A stretch of 12,599 nucleotides of DNA from JANOQP01 sp044227705 (lineage in GTDB: Bacteria; Bacteroidota; Bacteroidia; Chitinophagales; Saprospiraceae): positions 1-12,599 of the forward strand of contig JBGAWE010000134.1 in the NCBI GenBank assembly GCA_044227705.1, given 5' to 3'. The translations under genes and the position numbers were made by a program. Positions 5,850-12,599 of the stretch are shown here, piece after piece. The notes under the pieces are model-generated. The model was not told the origin of the DNA. It made no database searches and was given only the letters and a program-made list of their open reading frames with translations. Every line of letters starts with the position of its first letter. Within the stretch, counting starts at the first letter, position 1.

Positions 5850-6548
5850 ATGCCGATGCGACAACGACCTGTTTTGACGGCCTTTGCCGTCCTCTCCGCC
5901 GCCCACCTTTTGGGCGAGATCGCGGGCTGGCCGGGCGTCTCCCTGTTCACTAAGCCGCTTTTGATGCCCGCCCTCGCGCTCTGGTTTTGGCTGGAGACGC
6001 GGCCTTTTGCCTCCGTTTCAACCCGAAAACTGGTCGCCGGAAGCCTGCTCCTCTCGTGGCTGGGCGACTGTCTCCTTCTCTTGGAAAAACACTCGTCGGC
6101 CGCGCCGTTCTTCTTGCTAGGCCTTGGTGCGTTTCTCGCCGCGCACCTTTGCTATTTGGCTGCGTTCGTCAAGTTTCCCGCCGCCAAGCCTTCCTTATTA
6201 AAGAAAAACAGTTGGCTGCTGCTGCTGTTCGCCGTCTACCTGCTGGCGATGGACAGCTTCCTCTGGCCCTCGCTGCCGAGCGGTTTGCGCGGCCCTGTCG
6301 TCGTCTACAGCCTTGCCATCACGGCGATGGCGGTCGGGGCGGCCTCGCTTTTCGGAAAAATCGACGGACGGACGGCGCGGCTGGTGTTCCTCGGCGCACT
6401 CTTTTTCGTGGCCAGCGACAGCCTGCTGGCGGTGAGCAAGTTCCATTCGCCCATCCCGGGTGCTGGTTTTTGGGTGATGGCGACCTACCTTTTGGGGCAG
6501 TTCGGCATCGCCGTTGGCGTGTGGCGCGGCTTGCCGGGGAAGAGTTGA
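5850..6548 (+). CDS. Lysoplasmalogenase, YhhN/TMEM86 family
   Basis: A 232-residue polytopic membrane protein with about eight hydrophobic segments. Family signatures are present in order: TKPLLMP (34-40), SWLGD (69-73), AAHLCY (97-102), VYSLAI (152-157), GALFFVASDSLLA (182-194) and YLLGQ (213-217). Characterised members (TMEM86A/B, Legionella and Leptospira YhhN) hydrolyse the vinyl ether bond of lysoplasmalogens, releasing a fatty aldehyde and glycerophospho-alcohol; the conserved Asp residues in SWLGD and VASDS are the likely catalytic ones. Bacterial members may act on other ether or lysolipids. Length is normal. The start could be Met1 or Met3. It is translated 3 bp after cvpA stops and has no clear terminator behind it. 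Confidence 0.93.
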   Translation: MPMRQRPVLTAFAVLSAAHLLGEIAGWPGVSLFTKPLLMPALALWFWLETRPFASVSTRKLVAGSLLLSWLGDCLLLLEKHSSAAPFFLLGLGAFLAAHLCYLAAFVKFPAAKPSLLKKNSWLLLLFAVYLLAMDSFLWPSLPSGLRGPVVVYSLAITAMAVGAASLFGKIDGRTARLVFLGALFFVASDSLLAVSKFHSPIPGAGFWVMATYLLGQFGIAVGVWRGLPGKS

Positions 6549-6614
6549 CTGGGGAGTTTTTGCAACAGATTGGCCTTTTTTCACCTGAACCGCGCCGCGC
6601 AACACCCCGCCAGT

Positions 6615-6622
6615 TACGTTTG
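6615..6622 (+). promoter_or_regulatory. Bacteroidota-type -7 promoter box for the M4 protease gene
   Basis: TACGTTTG is a perfect TAnnTTTG match, 69 bp upstream of the protease ATG, in the 143-bp gap after the lysoplasmalogenase gene. No TTTG -33 element is apparent at the standard distance. It suggests the protease has its own promoter in addition to any readthrough from upstream. Confidence 0.5.
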
Positions 6623-6691
6623 GAGCGGCCAACCGATTTGCACAGGCACGCCGCTCGGCCCACCTTTTTTTCATTCAAAAACATCGTTGCC

Positions 6692-9600
6692 ATGAAAGCA
6701 ATCCAACTCTCGCTCCTCGCCCTTTTGCTGTCCCTGATGCTGCCGGCCCAATCATTCGGGCAGGCGAAGCGCCTTTCGAGGGCCTATTTTGAAAAAAAGT
6801 ACGGCCACTTCGGCAACCCCGACAGCACGCTCGACCACCGAAACTATTTCACGGCGATGGCCGCCAAAATGGGGCTTCCCGACCCGGCCTCTATGGTGCT
6901 CGAACAGGAGGTGCCGGGGGAGAGCGGGTTCACCCACTTCAAGTTCCAACAACACCATCACGGGCTGCCCATCGTGGGCTGCACCTATATTTTGCATGAA
7001 AAAGGCGGCTGGGTGCGCAGCGCGAACGGGCGTTTCACCCCAAACCCGACCGAGGGTGACACGCCCGAAATCGCCCCCGAGCGCGCCCTGAAAAACGCCC
7101 AACGGGCAATGGCCGCCAAGACCTTCGGCGAACCGCTCGCAGCGCCTGCCCTTTGTTTCATCGACCCGGCCTACCCGAAGGTCTCCGAAAAGCTGCGGCT
7201 TGCGTTCAAAGTGGACGTGCTGGCCCTCGACCCGTTCGACAAAAAGCGGTTCTTCGTGGACGCGCTGACCGGGAAGGTCATCGCCCAGCTCCCGCTCATC
7301 GCCGAACAGGGCGTCCCGAGCACGGCCTCGACCAAATACTACGGCACTGTCGGCATCGTCACCGACTCCATCGGGCCGCAAAACTTTGTGCTCAGCGACC
7401 CCACGCGCGGCGACGGAATCTCGGTGACGGACCTGAACCTCAAGAAGTTCACCAGCACCAGCTCCAACTGGAACCTCACCAATGCCAAAATGGACGAGGT
7501 CGCGCTCGACGCGCACTATTGCAGCACCCGTTATTACGACATGATGCTCGCCGACTACGGCTGGAACGGGCTGGACGGCAACGGGAAAGGGCTGAAAATC
7601 CAGGTTCACAACAACGGCGCGGGCAGCGTCAACGCCTTTTGGGACGGCGACTACATCAACTTCGGCGACGGCGACTGCCTCTACGGGCCGCTCACCACGA
7701 TGGAGGTGGTCGGCCACGAATTCACGCACGGCGTGGTCGAGTTCACTTCCCAGTTGGCCTACAACAGCGAATCGGGGGCCATCAACGAGAGCCTGGCCGA
7801 CATGTTCGGCAAGGCTCGAGCGAAGGCCGACCCCGGCAACTTCAGCTGGAAGCTCGGCCACTCCTTTGCCCTGAGCGCCGGTAAGAAGCCTTTAGGGTCA
7901 TCGACGACCTTGAAATCGGTGGAAATGCCCGCTTTTTACAACGGCGAGTTTTGGGATGCCAGCAACGACGTCCACGTCAACAGCTCCATCGGCAACCTGT
8001 GGTTCTCGATGCTGGTCGACGGCAAACAGGGGGTGAACGAGGCCGGGGAGACCTTCGACGTGCCGAAAATCGGGATGGAGGGTGCCAGCCGCGTCGCCTT
8101 TGCCACGAATAAAAACTACCTGACAGCGAGCAGCGACTACGACGATTTTTACCAAACCTCGCTCCTTGCCGCCGAGGAGGTCTTCGGCCCCGGCGCCGCC
8201 GAGGTCGACGCGGTGAAAGAGGCATGGAAGGCCGTTGGCCTGCCCGCGACGGTCGGCGGCGACCCGCTCTTCGACCTCTCGGTCTCCATGAGCGGCCTCG
8301 ATTGGCAGGTTTCGTGTGAGGCTGGTGTCTATGTGCCGATCACAGTCGACGTCGCCAATGTGGGGAACCAGCCCTACCTGCCCGCTATGGGCTTCGCCGT
8401 CAACCTCTCGTCGGGGAACCTTGCAGACTCCGACATTTCCCTGACCGACCCGATCCTGCCGGGCGAGGTGTTCAGCTTGGTGGTCGACGACTGGTTCCTG
8501 CCTACCGACCCCGGTGACCATTGGGTGAACGCGGGCCTGCTTCCCGGCGACGACAACTTCAATAACGACTTTGACTATGGCGGCTTCACGCTGGCCGAAT
8601 TTCCAGAAAACGACCTCGAACTCTACGCATCCGCAGAACCGGCGGGCTGCTTTTCGCCCGACTACCACCTCGACCTGGTGGTGGCCAACCGGAGCTGCCT
8701 CCCGATCCCTGGGGGGACCAACCTCCCGTTCTCGGTCGAGGACGGCGGCGGGGCGGTGCTGTGGACGGGGTCGCACACCCTTGCCGACGCCCTGCCCGCA
8801 GGGGAATATGAATACATCTCGCTGACCGCTCCGTTGAACATCACTGCCCCCCAGACGCTGGTTGCCAAGTTGAACCTCGCCGCCGACCCGAACCTCGTGG
8901 ACAACGAGGAGCCGTTCGACGCGCCGTTCACCGAGGGCATCACGAGCAACTACCTCAACCAGTTCACCGACGACACGGAACTCGTCGACCGGTTGGCCAA
9001 CAAGACCGCCATCTACCCCTCGATATTGGTCGACTACTTGGGCAAGTCGTATGTCGGCTCGACCGGGTTCGGGGAGATCGGCGACGACTTCGTCACCTGC
9101 CCGGATTTTTTGGACAATTTCGACCGGATTTGGGACGGCGTGAACACGCTCCTCGACGCCTGCGTGGATTTTTCGCAAATCCAGCATTCCGTCGCGGCGT
9201 TCGACATGATGCAGTTCCGCAACAGCGAGGCCACCGCGTCGGGCAACCAATACAGCTCGATGTTGCAAGTGAGCTGGTCGGGCAGCGCGGGCGGGAGCCA
9301 GGTGTTTTTGGGCCAACAAGAGGGCAAGCTCGTCCACCACGAAATCGACCTGCCTCCGTTTTTCAAAGGCTCGGTCACACTGAAACTCTACACCGAGGTG
9401 GGCAACGGCGAACTCACAACAGACGATTTCCCGTTCGCCGACGTGGTGCTGCTTGACAACCTGCGGTTCAAGACGAACACCACCGACATCGAAGAGGCCC
9501 CGTCCGTGAACGGCCTCTCGGTCTCGCCCAACCCGACGGGCGGCAGCCTCGAAGTCCGCTCCGACGGGCCGATAAAAACGCTTGAACTGACGGCTCTCGA

Positions 9601-9751
9601 CGGGAAATTGCTGAAAAGACAAGCAGTTGACAACCACCGGACCGCCAGTCTCGACCTCGACGGACTGGGCGGCGGGGTTTATTTTTTGCGCGTCGAGGCT
9701 GCTGGATCGGGCGAGTGGTCGGTGAGGAAGGTGGTGAAAATGGCGAGATAG
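6692..9751 (+). CDS. Secreted M4 (thermolysin-like) metalloprotease with T9SS sorting domain
   Basis: A 1019-residue zinc endopeptidase exported through Sec and then the type IX system. Signal peptide about 1-24 (hydrophobic core, ending SFGQA). FTP/PepSY-like propeptide about 50-200. Catalytic domain about 205-515: H342-E-F-T-H346 zinc motif with Glu343 as general base, Glu366 in GAINES as third ligand (spacing identical to thermolysin), Asp370, and His428 in DVHVNSSIGN. Thermolysin's substrate-contacting Arg203 appears to be Lys408 (LKSVEMP). Two CARDB/Ig-like domains follow at about 524-635 and 641-745, then a beta-rich module with a W-S-G and an acidic region at about 750-930 that may fold as a jelly roll. 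The C-terminal sorting domain (LSVSPNPTGG from 942, ending VYFLRVEA...KVVKM) directs T9SS export. The frame is open back to 5987, but the ATG at 6692 starts the signal peptide. Likely role: extracellular protein degradation. Confidence 0.96.
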   Translation: MKAIQLSLLALLLSLMLPAQSFGQAKRLSRAYFEKKYGHFGNPDSTLDHRNYFTAMAAKMGLPDPASMVLEQEVPGESGFTHFKFQQHHHGLPIVGCTYILHEKGGWVRSANGRFTPNPTEGDTPEIAPERALKNAQRAMAAKTFGEPLAAPALCFIDPAYPKVSEKLRLAFKVDVLALDPFDKKRFFVDALTGKVIAQLPLIAEQGVPSTASTKYYGTVGIVTDSIGPQNFVLSDPTRGDGISVTDLNLKKFTSTSSNWNLTNAKMDEVALDAHYCSTRYYDMMLADYGWNGLDGNGKGLKIQVHNNGAGSVNAFWDGDYINFGDGDCLYGPLTTMEVVGHEFTHGVVEFTSQLAYNSESGAINESLADMFGKARAKADPGNFSWKLGHSFALSAGKKPLGSSTTLKSVEMPAFYNGEFWDASNDVHVNSSIGNLWFSMLVDGKQGVNEAGETFDVPKIGMEGASRVAFATNKNYLTASSDYDDFYQTSLLAAEEVFGPGAAEVDAVKEAWKAVGLPATVGGDPLFDLSVSMSGLDWQVSCEAGVYVPITVDVANVGNQPYLPAMGFAVNLSSGNLADSDISLTDPILPGEVFSLVVDDWFLPTDPGDHWVNAGLLPGDDNFNNDFDYGGFTLAEFPENDLELYASAEPAGCFSPDYHLDLVVANRSCLPIPGGTNLPFSVEDGGGAVLWTGSHTLADALPAGEYEYISLTAPLNITAPQTLVAKLNLAADPNLVDNEEPFDAPFTEGITSNYLNQFTDDTELVDRLANKTAIYPSILVDYLGKSYVGSTGFGEIGDDFVTCPDFLDNFDRIWDGVNTLLDACVDFSQIQHSVAAFDMMQFRNSEATASGNQYSSMLQVSWSGSAGGSQVFLGQQEGKLVHHEIDLPPFFKGSVTLKLYTEVGNGELTTDDFPFADVVLLDNLRFKTNTTDIEEAPSVNGLSVSPNPTGGSLEVRSDGPIKTLELTALDGKLLKRQAVDNHRTASLDLDGLGGGVYFLRVEAAGSGEWSVRKVVKMAR

Positions 9752-9836
9752 GTGCTTGCTGGCAGCGGACGACCAGCCAACACTCGCGGCAAGAGTGCCC
9801 CGGAGTCATCACTTCTGCCGGGCCGGTGTTTTTTTC

Positions 9837-9860
9837 AAAAAAGCTTCCGCGGTGCCCGCG
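9837..9860 (-). terminator. Candidate terminator of the ABC transporter operon
   Basis: Read on the minus strand, a 5-bp stem CGCGG / CCGCG with a GCA loop (9848-9860) is followed five bases later by six T residues (9837-9842). A wider 7-bp pairing (GCCGGGC at 9817-9823 with GCCCGGC at 9860-9866) encloses it along with the T7-C-A6 tract, so the convergent protease transcript could also form a hairpin here. Position between two convergent gene ends fits a terminator, but the stem is short. Confidence 0.4.
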
Positions 9861-9899
9861 CCCGGCCGACAACCTGACGGCCGAACGCCCCGCAAGCCA

Positions 9900-10715
9900 T
9901 CATCGCTTGCTGATTTCCGCCACCCGGATCATCTTGTCCTCCACGTCGCGGCAGATGTCCATGAACTTTTGCTCCCGTTTCAGCTCGCGCTGCCGGTCGA
10001 AGGGCAGGTCGACGTTGATGCGGTATTCGAAGTTGCCGGGGTTGGCCCGCATGATGTAGATCTCGTCGGCGAGGAAGACCGCCTCCTCGATGTCGTGCGT
10101 GACGAAGAGGATGGTCGGGCTGAACTTCATCCAGATGTCGTTCAAAAGCGACTGCATCTGCAACCGCGTGTTGATGTCGAGCGCGCCGAACGGCTCGTCC
10201 ATCAGCAGCACATCGGGGTTGGCCATAAGGCTGCGGGCGATGGCGACGCGCTGGAGCTGCCCGCCAGAAAGGGTCGGGTAGACGGCGTACTTGTCCTCGT
10301 GGCCGCCGAGGCCGACCAGTTCGACCATCTCCTGCGCCTTTTTCAGCCGCGTCTTTTCATCCTCGCCTTTGAAGTCGAGGCCGAGGGCGACGTTTTCCAA
10401 AACAGTGAGCCACGGCAGCGAGGAGTATTGCTGAAAGACCATCCCCGAGCGCACGCCCGATTCGGCGATTGGCTTTTCCCTCAAAAAGACCTTCCCCTCT
10501 GTCGGCTCCTGCAGCCCGGCGACGTAGCGCAGCAGCGTGCTCTTCCCGCAGCCCGACGCGCCGAGGATGACGACGAACTCGCCCTGCCCCGGTTTGTCCT
10601 CGACGAGGAAGCGGAGGTCTTTGAGGATCCAGTTCCGGCCGCCATCGTAGGTCTGGCCGACGCCTTGCAGGTCGATAAGGTTGGGCAACGCGGTGTCGGT
10701 GAATTGAACAGCCAT
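9900..10715 (-). CDS. ABC importer ATPase, nitrate/sulfonate/taurine type
   Basis: A 271-residue cytoplasmic ATPase that powers import with the adjacent permease. All ABC motifs are intact: Walker A GASGCGKST (52-60), Q-loop VFQQYSSLPW (93-102), signature LSGGQLQRVAIAR (149-161), Walker B VLLMDEPFGALD (169-180) and H-loop His207 in VTHD. The FGALD D-loop, SLPWLTVLENV and THDIEEAVFLAD segments place it in the NrtD/SsuB/TauB group. The C-terminal part (about 228-271) is short, with no regulatory domain. The start at 10715 lies 33 bp after the permease stop, consistent with one operon. The substrate (nitrate, sulfonate, taurine, thiamine precursor or other) cannot be told from the ATPase. Confidence 0.95.
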   Translation of the reverse strand: MAVQFTDTALPNLIDLQGVGQTYDGGRNWILKDLRFLVEDKPGQGEFVVILGASGCGKSTLLRYVAGLQEPTEGKVFLREKPIAESGVRSGMVFQQYSSLPWLTVLENVALGLDFKGEDEKTRLKKAQEMVELVGLGGHEDKYAVYPTLSGGQLQRVAIARSLMANPDVLLMDEPFGALDINTRLQMQSLLNDIWMKFSPTILFVTHDIEEAVFLADEIYIMRANPGNFEYRINVDLPFDRQRELKREQKFMDICRDVEDKMIRVAEISKR

Positions 10716-10748
10716 GTTTTTGGATTTCGGATTTGTGGTTTGGCCGTC

Positions 10749-11813
10749 TTACGCCGCCTTTCGTGAAAAGAACTTGAACTCGCCCAATGCGATGAGCGCG
10801 AGGCAGGCCACCGTGACGAGCCAGCCGCCAGTGGTCAGCACCTCGCCGAGCGAGGGGAGGACGGCAGGCAAAATGGTCAACAACGCGACCACGCCCAGCA
10901 GCATGAAGATGCCCCACCGAGCCTCGGGGATGGCGGCGGCCGCCGTCGAATAGTATTTGTGGGGAAAGAGCCGCTTGTCGAGCCACGCGAAAAGCCGGTC
11001 CTGCACGATGCCGACGAGGATGACGAGCAGGAGGATGGCAAAAACCTGGTCGATCTTCCCCCGCTTCCCGCTCTGATAGGCCAGCGCGCCGATGCCACCG
11101 ACGTTGTTCTGCATCTCGGCGATGATGATGTACGTCCATGAAATCGCGGTCAAAACCCGGATGTCGTCCATGAATTTTGACAAAACAGCGGGCAGGTAGA
11201 CCGAGCGGATGGTCTGCCAGCGCGTCGCGCCGAGGGTGTAGACGGTCTTGACATAGACATCGTCGACCTCGGCAATGCGCTGCACGACGACGGGCAGCAT
11301 GTAGACAAGGATGCCGAAGGCGAGGAAGGCGATTTTCATCGAGTCGTCCAAACCGAACCAAGTGATGAACAGCCCCGTCAAGGCCGTGAGCGGCAAATAG
11401 CGCAGCGCGTCGACGTGCTTTGAAAACAGCTTTTTCACCGCCGGAATCAGCCCGAGCACGAAGCCGAGGGGCACGGCGATGAGAATCGCCCAGAAATACC
11501 CCCGGAGGTTGAGCCAGAGCGAGCGGCCGAGGTTAGCCCAGAGATTGTACGGCGACGCAATCAGCCTCGGGTAGGCCTCGATGACCTGCAGCGGCGTCGG
11601 CAGGATGGGGTAGATTTTCTTGAAATCGGTGGCGGCCGAGATTTTCGCCTCGTCGGCTCGGATGACGCTGTCGCGCACGGCGGCCGGGAGGTCTTCGAGG
11701 TTGGTCGAGTAGCCGACGACTGGCTGCTTCCGCGAGAGCGCCTCAGCGAGGCCCCACCAAACGGCTATCAGGATGAGCGTCCCGGCGAGGGTGTAAAGGA
11801 GTGTGCTGCGCAT
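10749..11813 (-). CDS. ABC importer permease with extended C-terminus
   Basis: A 354-residue inner membrane protein of the binding-protein-dependent transport family (SsuC/TauC/NrtB type). One N-terminal helix (about 5-22) is followed by a periplasmic-type loop (about 28-90), then the core permease domain (about 95-285) with the EAA coupling loop around 186-215 (YTLGATRWQTIRSVYLPAVL), which docks on the ATPase. Family members usually end soon after the sequence like RLFPHKY (281-287) at about 250-290 residues. Here about 67 further residues carry two more hydrophobic helices (about 301-320 and 329-345). The gene is followed by its ATPase. No substrate-binding protein gene is in the window, so it is either encoded elsewhere or lies on another transcript. 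Specificity is unassigned. Confidence 0.92.
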   Translation of the reverse strand: MRSTLLYTLAGTLILIAVWWGLAEALSRKQPVVGYSTNLEDLPAAVRDSVIRADEAKISAATDFKKIYPILPTPLQVIEAYPRLIASPYNLWANLGRSLWLNLRGYFWAILIAVPLGFVLGLIPAVKKLFSKHVDALRYLPLTALTGLFITWFGLDDSMKIAFLAFGILVYMLPVVVQRIAEVDDVYVKTVYTLGATRWQTIRSVYLPAVLSKFMDDIRVLTAISWTYIIIAEMQNNVGGIGALAYQSGKRGKIDQVFAILLLVILVGIVQDRLFAWLDKRLFPHKYYSTAAAAIPEARWGIFMLLGVVALLTILPAVLPSLGEVLTTGGWLVTVACLALIALGEFKFFSRKAA

Positions 11814-11820
11814 CTTCTTG

Positions 11821-11874
11821 TTGAGGAATCAAGCTTTTCTGCCAACAGGCAGGGATTTGAAGAATTGAGGAATC
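11821..11874. repeat. 10-bp direct repeat upstream of the permease gene
   Basis: TTGAGGAATC occurs at 11821-11830 and again at 11865-11874, 44 bp apart (about four helical turns), between the permease start codon and its probable -7 box. A small CTGCC-AACA-GGCAG hairpin (11839-11852) lies between the copies. It would be in the 5' leader of the transporter mRNA and might bind a regulator; chance is possible. Confidence 0.4.
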
Positions 11875-11895
11875 GACCCGGTTGGCATCGTCGGG

Positions 11896-11903
11896 CAAAA
11901 CTA
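11896..11903 (-). promoter_or_regulatory. Bacteroidota-type -7 promoter box for the ABC transporter operon
   Basis: On the minus strand TAGTTTTG matches TAnnTTTG perfectly. It lies 82 bp upstream of the permease ATG and overlaps the TAG stop codon of the methyltransferase gene (11901-11903), so any -33 region would be inside that gene's 3' end. No TTTG is seen there. Confidence 0.45.
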
Positions 11904-12599
11904 ACCGACCCGCTTCGAGCCGCCCACGCCCTTCTTTCGATAGACCAAAAATATCGACGGCCGTTTGTGCAGGTCTGGCCGCGCGGTCTTTTTCCAGTCG
12001 ACAATCGGTTGGGAATGAACGAGTTGCGTCGGCGCGGTCAAATCCGCCGCCGTGCAGAAACGGGTGTCGAGCTGCAAAACCGAGAGCGCGACCTCGACCA
12101 CGGCGTTGTTCCTATAGGGCGTTTCGATGAAGATTTGGGTCTGGTCGTGCCGCTCGCTCTCCTGTTCGAGGCGGCGCAGTTCGGCGGCGAGTTCGTCCTT
12201 TTTGGGCGAGAGGTAGCCGTGGAAACAGAACCGCTGCCCGTTCATCCCGCTCGCCATCAGGGCCAAAAGGATGCTCGACGGCCCGACGAGCGGCACCACC
12301 TCGATTCCGGTTTTGTGGGCGAGGGCGACGATTTCCGCGCCGGGGTCGGCCACGCCGGGACAGCCCGCCTCGCTGACGAGGCCGACGGATTGGCCGAGCC
12401 TTGTTTTTTCCATGAAAAACTTGGCCGCCGCCTCCGGTTCACGCTCGTCGATTTCCTCGAAAAGAAGCTCGGCCATCGGCTTCGGGTGGCCGACGGACTT
12501 GACGAAATGCCGTGCCGTCTTCGCCTTTTCGCACACAAAACAGTTGAGCCGCTGGACGATTTCGAGCACCGTCGCGGGGAGGAGCTGCGGCGCGTCGTC
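11901..12599 (-). CDS. RsmI-like SAM-dependent methyltransferase (tetrapyrrole methylase fold), 5' end beyond window
   Basis: A methyltransferase of the RsmI (16S rRNA cytidine-1402 2'-O-methyltransferase) group, 232 residues visible. The frame is open to the right edge: ten codons (DDAPQLLPAT) precede the GTG at 12569, so the true start is outside; family members open with a (K)LYLIPTxLG-like stretch that is missing. Visible motifs are CEKAKTARHFVKS, SEAGCPGVADPGAEIVALAH, the GPSSILLALMASGMNGQRF segment and FHGYLSPK. These align with SDAGTPxINDPG and GPCAAITALSAAGL in E. coli RsmI, though this version is shorter than the 286-residue E. coli enzyme, as in the Bacteroidota short form. Whether the short form modifies 16S C1402 is not established. 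It is upstream of and codirectional with the ABC operon. Confidence 0.92.
   Translation of the reverse strand, partial: DDAPQLLPATVLEIVQRLNCFVCEKAKTARHFVKSVGHPKPMAELLFEEIDEREPEAAAKFFMEKTRLGQSVGLVSEAGCPGVADPGAEIVALAHKTGIEVVPLVGPSSILLALMASGMNGQRFCFHGYLSPKKDELAAELRRLEQESERHDQTQIFIETPYRNNAVVEVALSVLQLDTRFCTAADLTAPTQLVHSQPIVDWKKTARPDLHKRPSIFLVYRKKGVGGSKRVG

Noticed and set aside
5987..6691. The protease reading frame stays open 705 bp upstream of its signal peptide.
   Set aside because: This part overlaps the YhhN gene in another frame and gives Arg/Ala/Gly-rich nonsense; the ATG at 6692 is followed at once by a clear signal peptide.
7898..9637. A 579-codon open frame on the minus strand inside the protease gene (and another of 369 codons at 6752-7861).
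   Set aside because: Both lie antisense to a well-supported M4 protease with signal peptide, zinc motif and sorting domain. Long antisense frames are expected in GC-rich coding DNA, and their translations are low-complexity V/G/R/E-rich with no domain.
1..12599. CRISPR arrays, tRNA or rRNA genes, intact insertion sequences, phage or restriction/defence genes.
   Set aside because: Looked for on both strands and not seen: no regularly spaced repeats, no cloverleaf-like segments in the gaps, no transposase, integrase or nuclease motifs.

Overview
The window looks like a chromosomal stretch of a GC-rich member of the Bacteroidota, possibly Saprospiria-like (order-level placement is only a guess). 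Four things point there: a thermolysin-family protease with a type IX secretion C-terminal sorting domain, a DUF4286 protein, a short RsmI-like methyltransferase, and perfect TAnnTTTG -7 promoter boxes in place of E. coli-type promoters and Shine-Dalgarno sites. I see no CRISPR array, tRNA, rRNA, intact insertion sequence or phage gene. Most of the window is ordinary housekeeping or accessory chromosome.

Layout, left to right. (1) Bases 1-420: the 3' end of a + strand gene, perhaps the C-terminal tail of a serine hydrolase, closed by a very clear intrinsic terminator. (2) 437-961 (-): a stand-alone sigma-70 family (ECF-like) sigma factor with a 14-bp inverted repeat upstream of its start. (3) 962-1709: a gene-poor stretch with short repeats and what looks like a decayed + strand reading frame followed by a small hairpin. 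(4) 3306-1710 (-): a compact three-gene operon of a conserved protein with an N-terminal four-cysteine cluster, a RidA/2-aminomuconate deaminase-like protein and a DUF4286 protein, with overlapping or nearly abutting genes. (5) 5023-3513 (-): an exported protein of unknown function, translationally coupled (ATGA overlap) to a lipoprotein with four Asp-box repeats (Ycf48-like propeller). (6) 5202-6548 (+): CvpA-family membrane protein and YhhN-family lysoplasmalogenase, 3 bp apart. (7) 6692-9751 (+): a large secreted M4 metalloprotease with T9SS sorting domain. (8) 11813-9900 (-): permease and ATPase of a nitrate/sulfonate/taurine-type ABC importer with no binding protein in view; the permease carries an extra two-helix C-terminal tail. 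(9) 11901-12599 (-): an RsmI-like tetrapyrrole-methylase-family methyltransferase that runs off the right edge.

No single new multi-gene system is demonstrated. The loci most worth following are the Cys-cluster/RidA/DUF4286 operon, the coupled exported-protein/Asp-box lipoprotein pair, the ABC permease with its extended C-terminus, and the inverted repeat plus decayed region beside the sigma factor gene. Family assignments come from motifs and remembered family patterns; no database search was possible.
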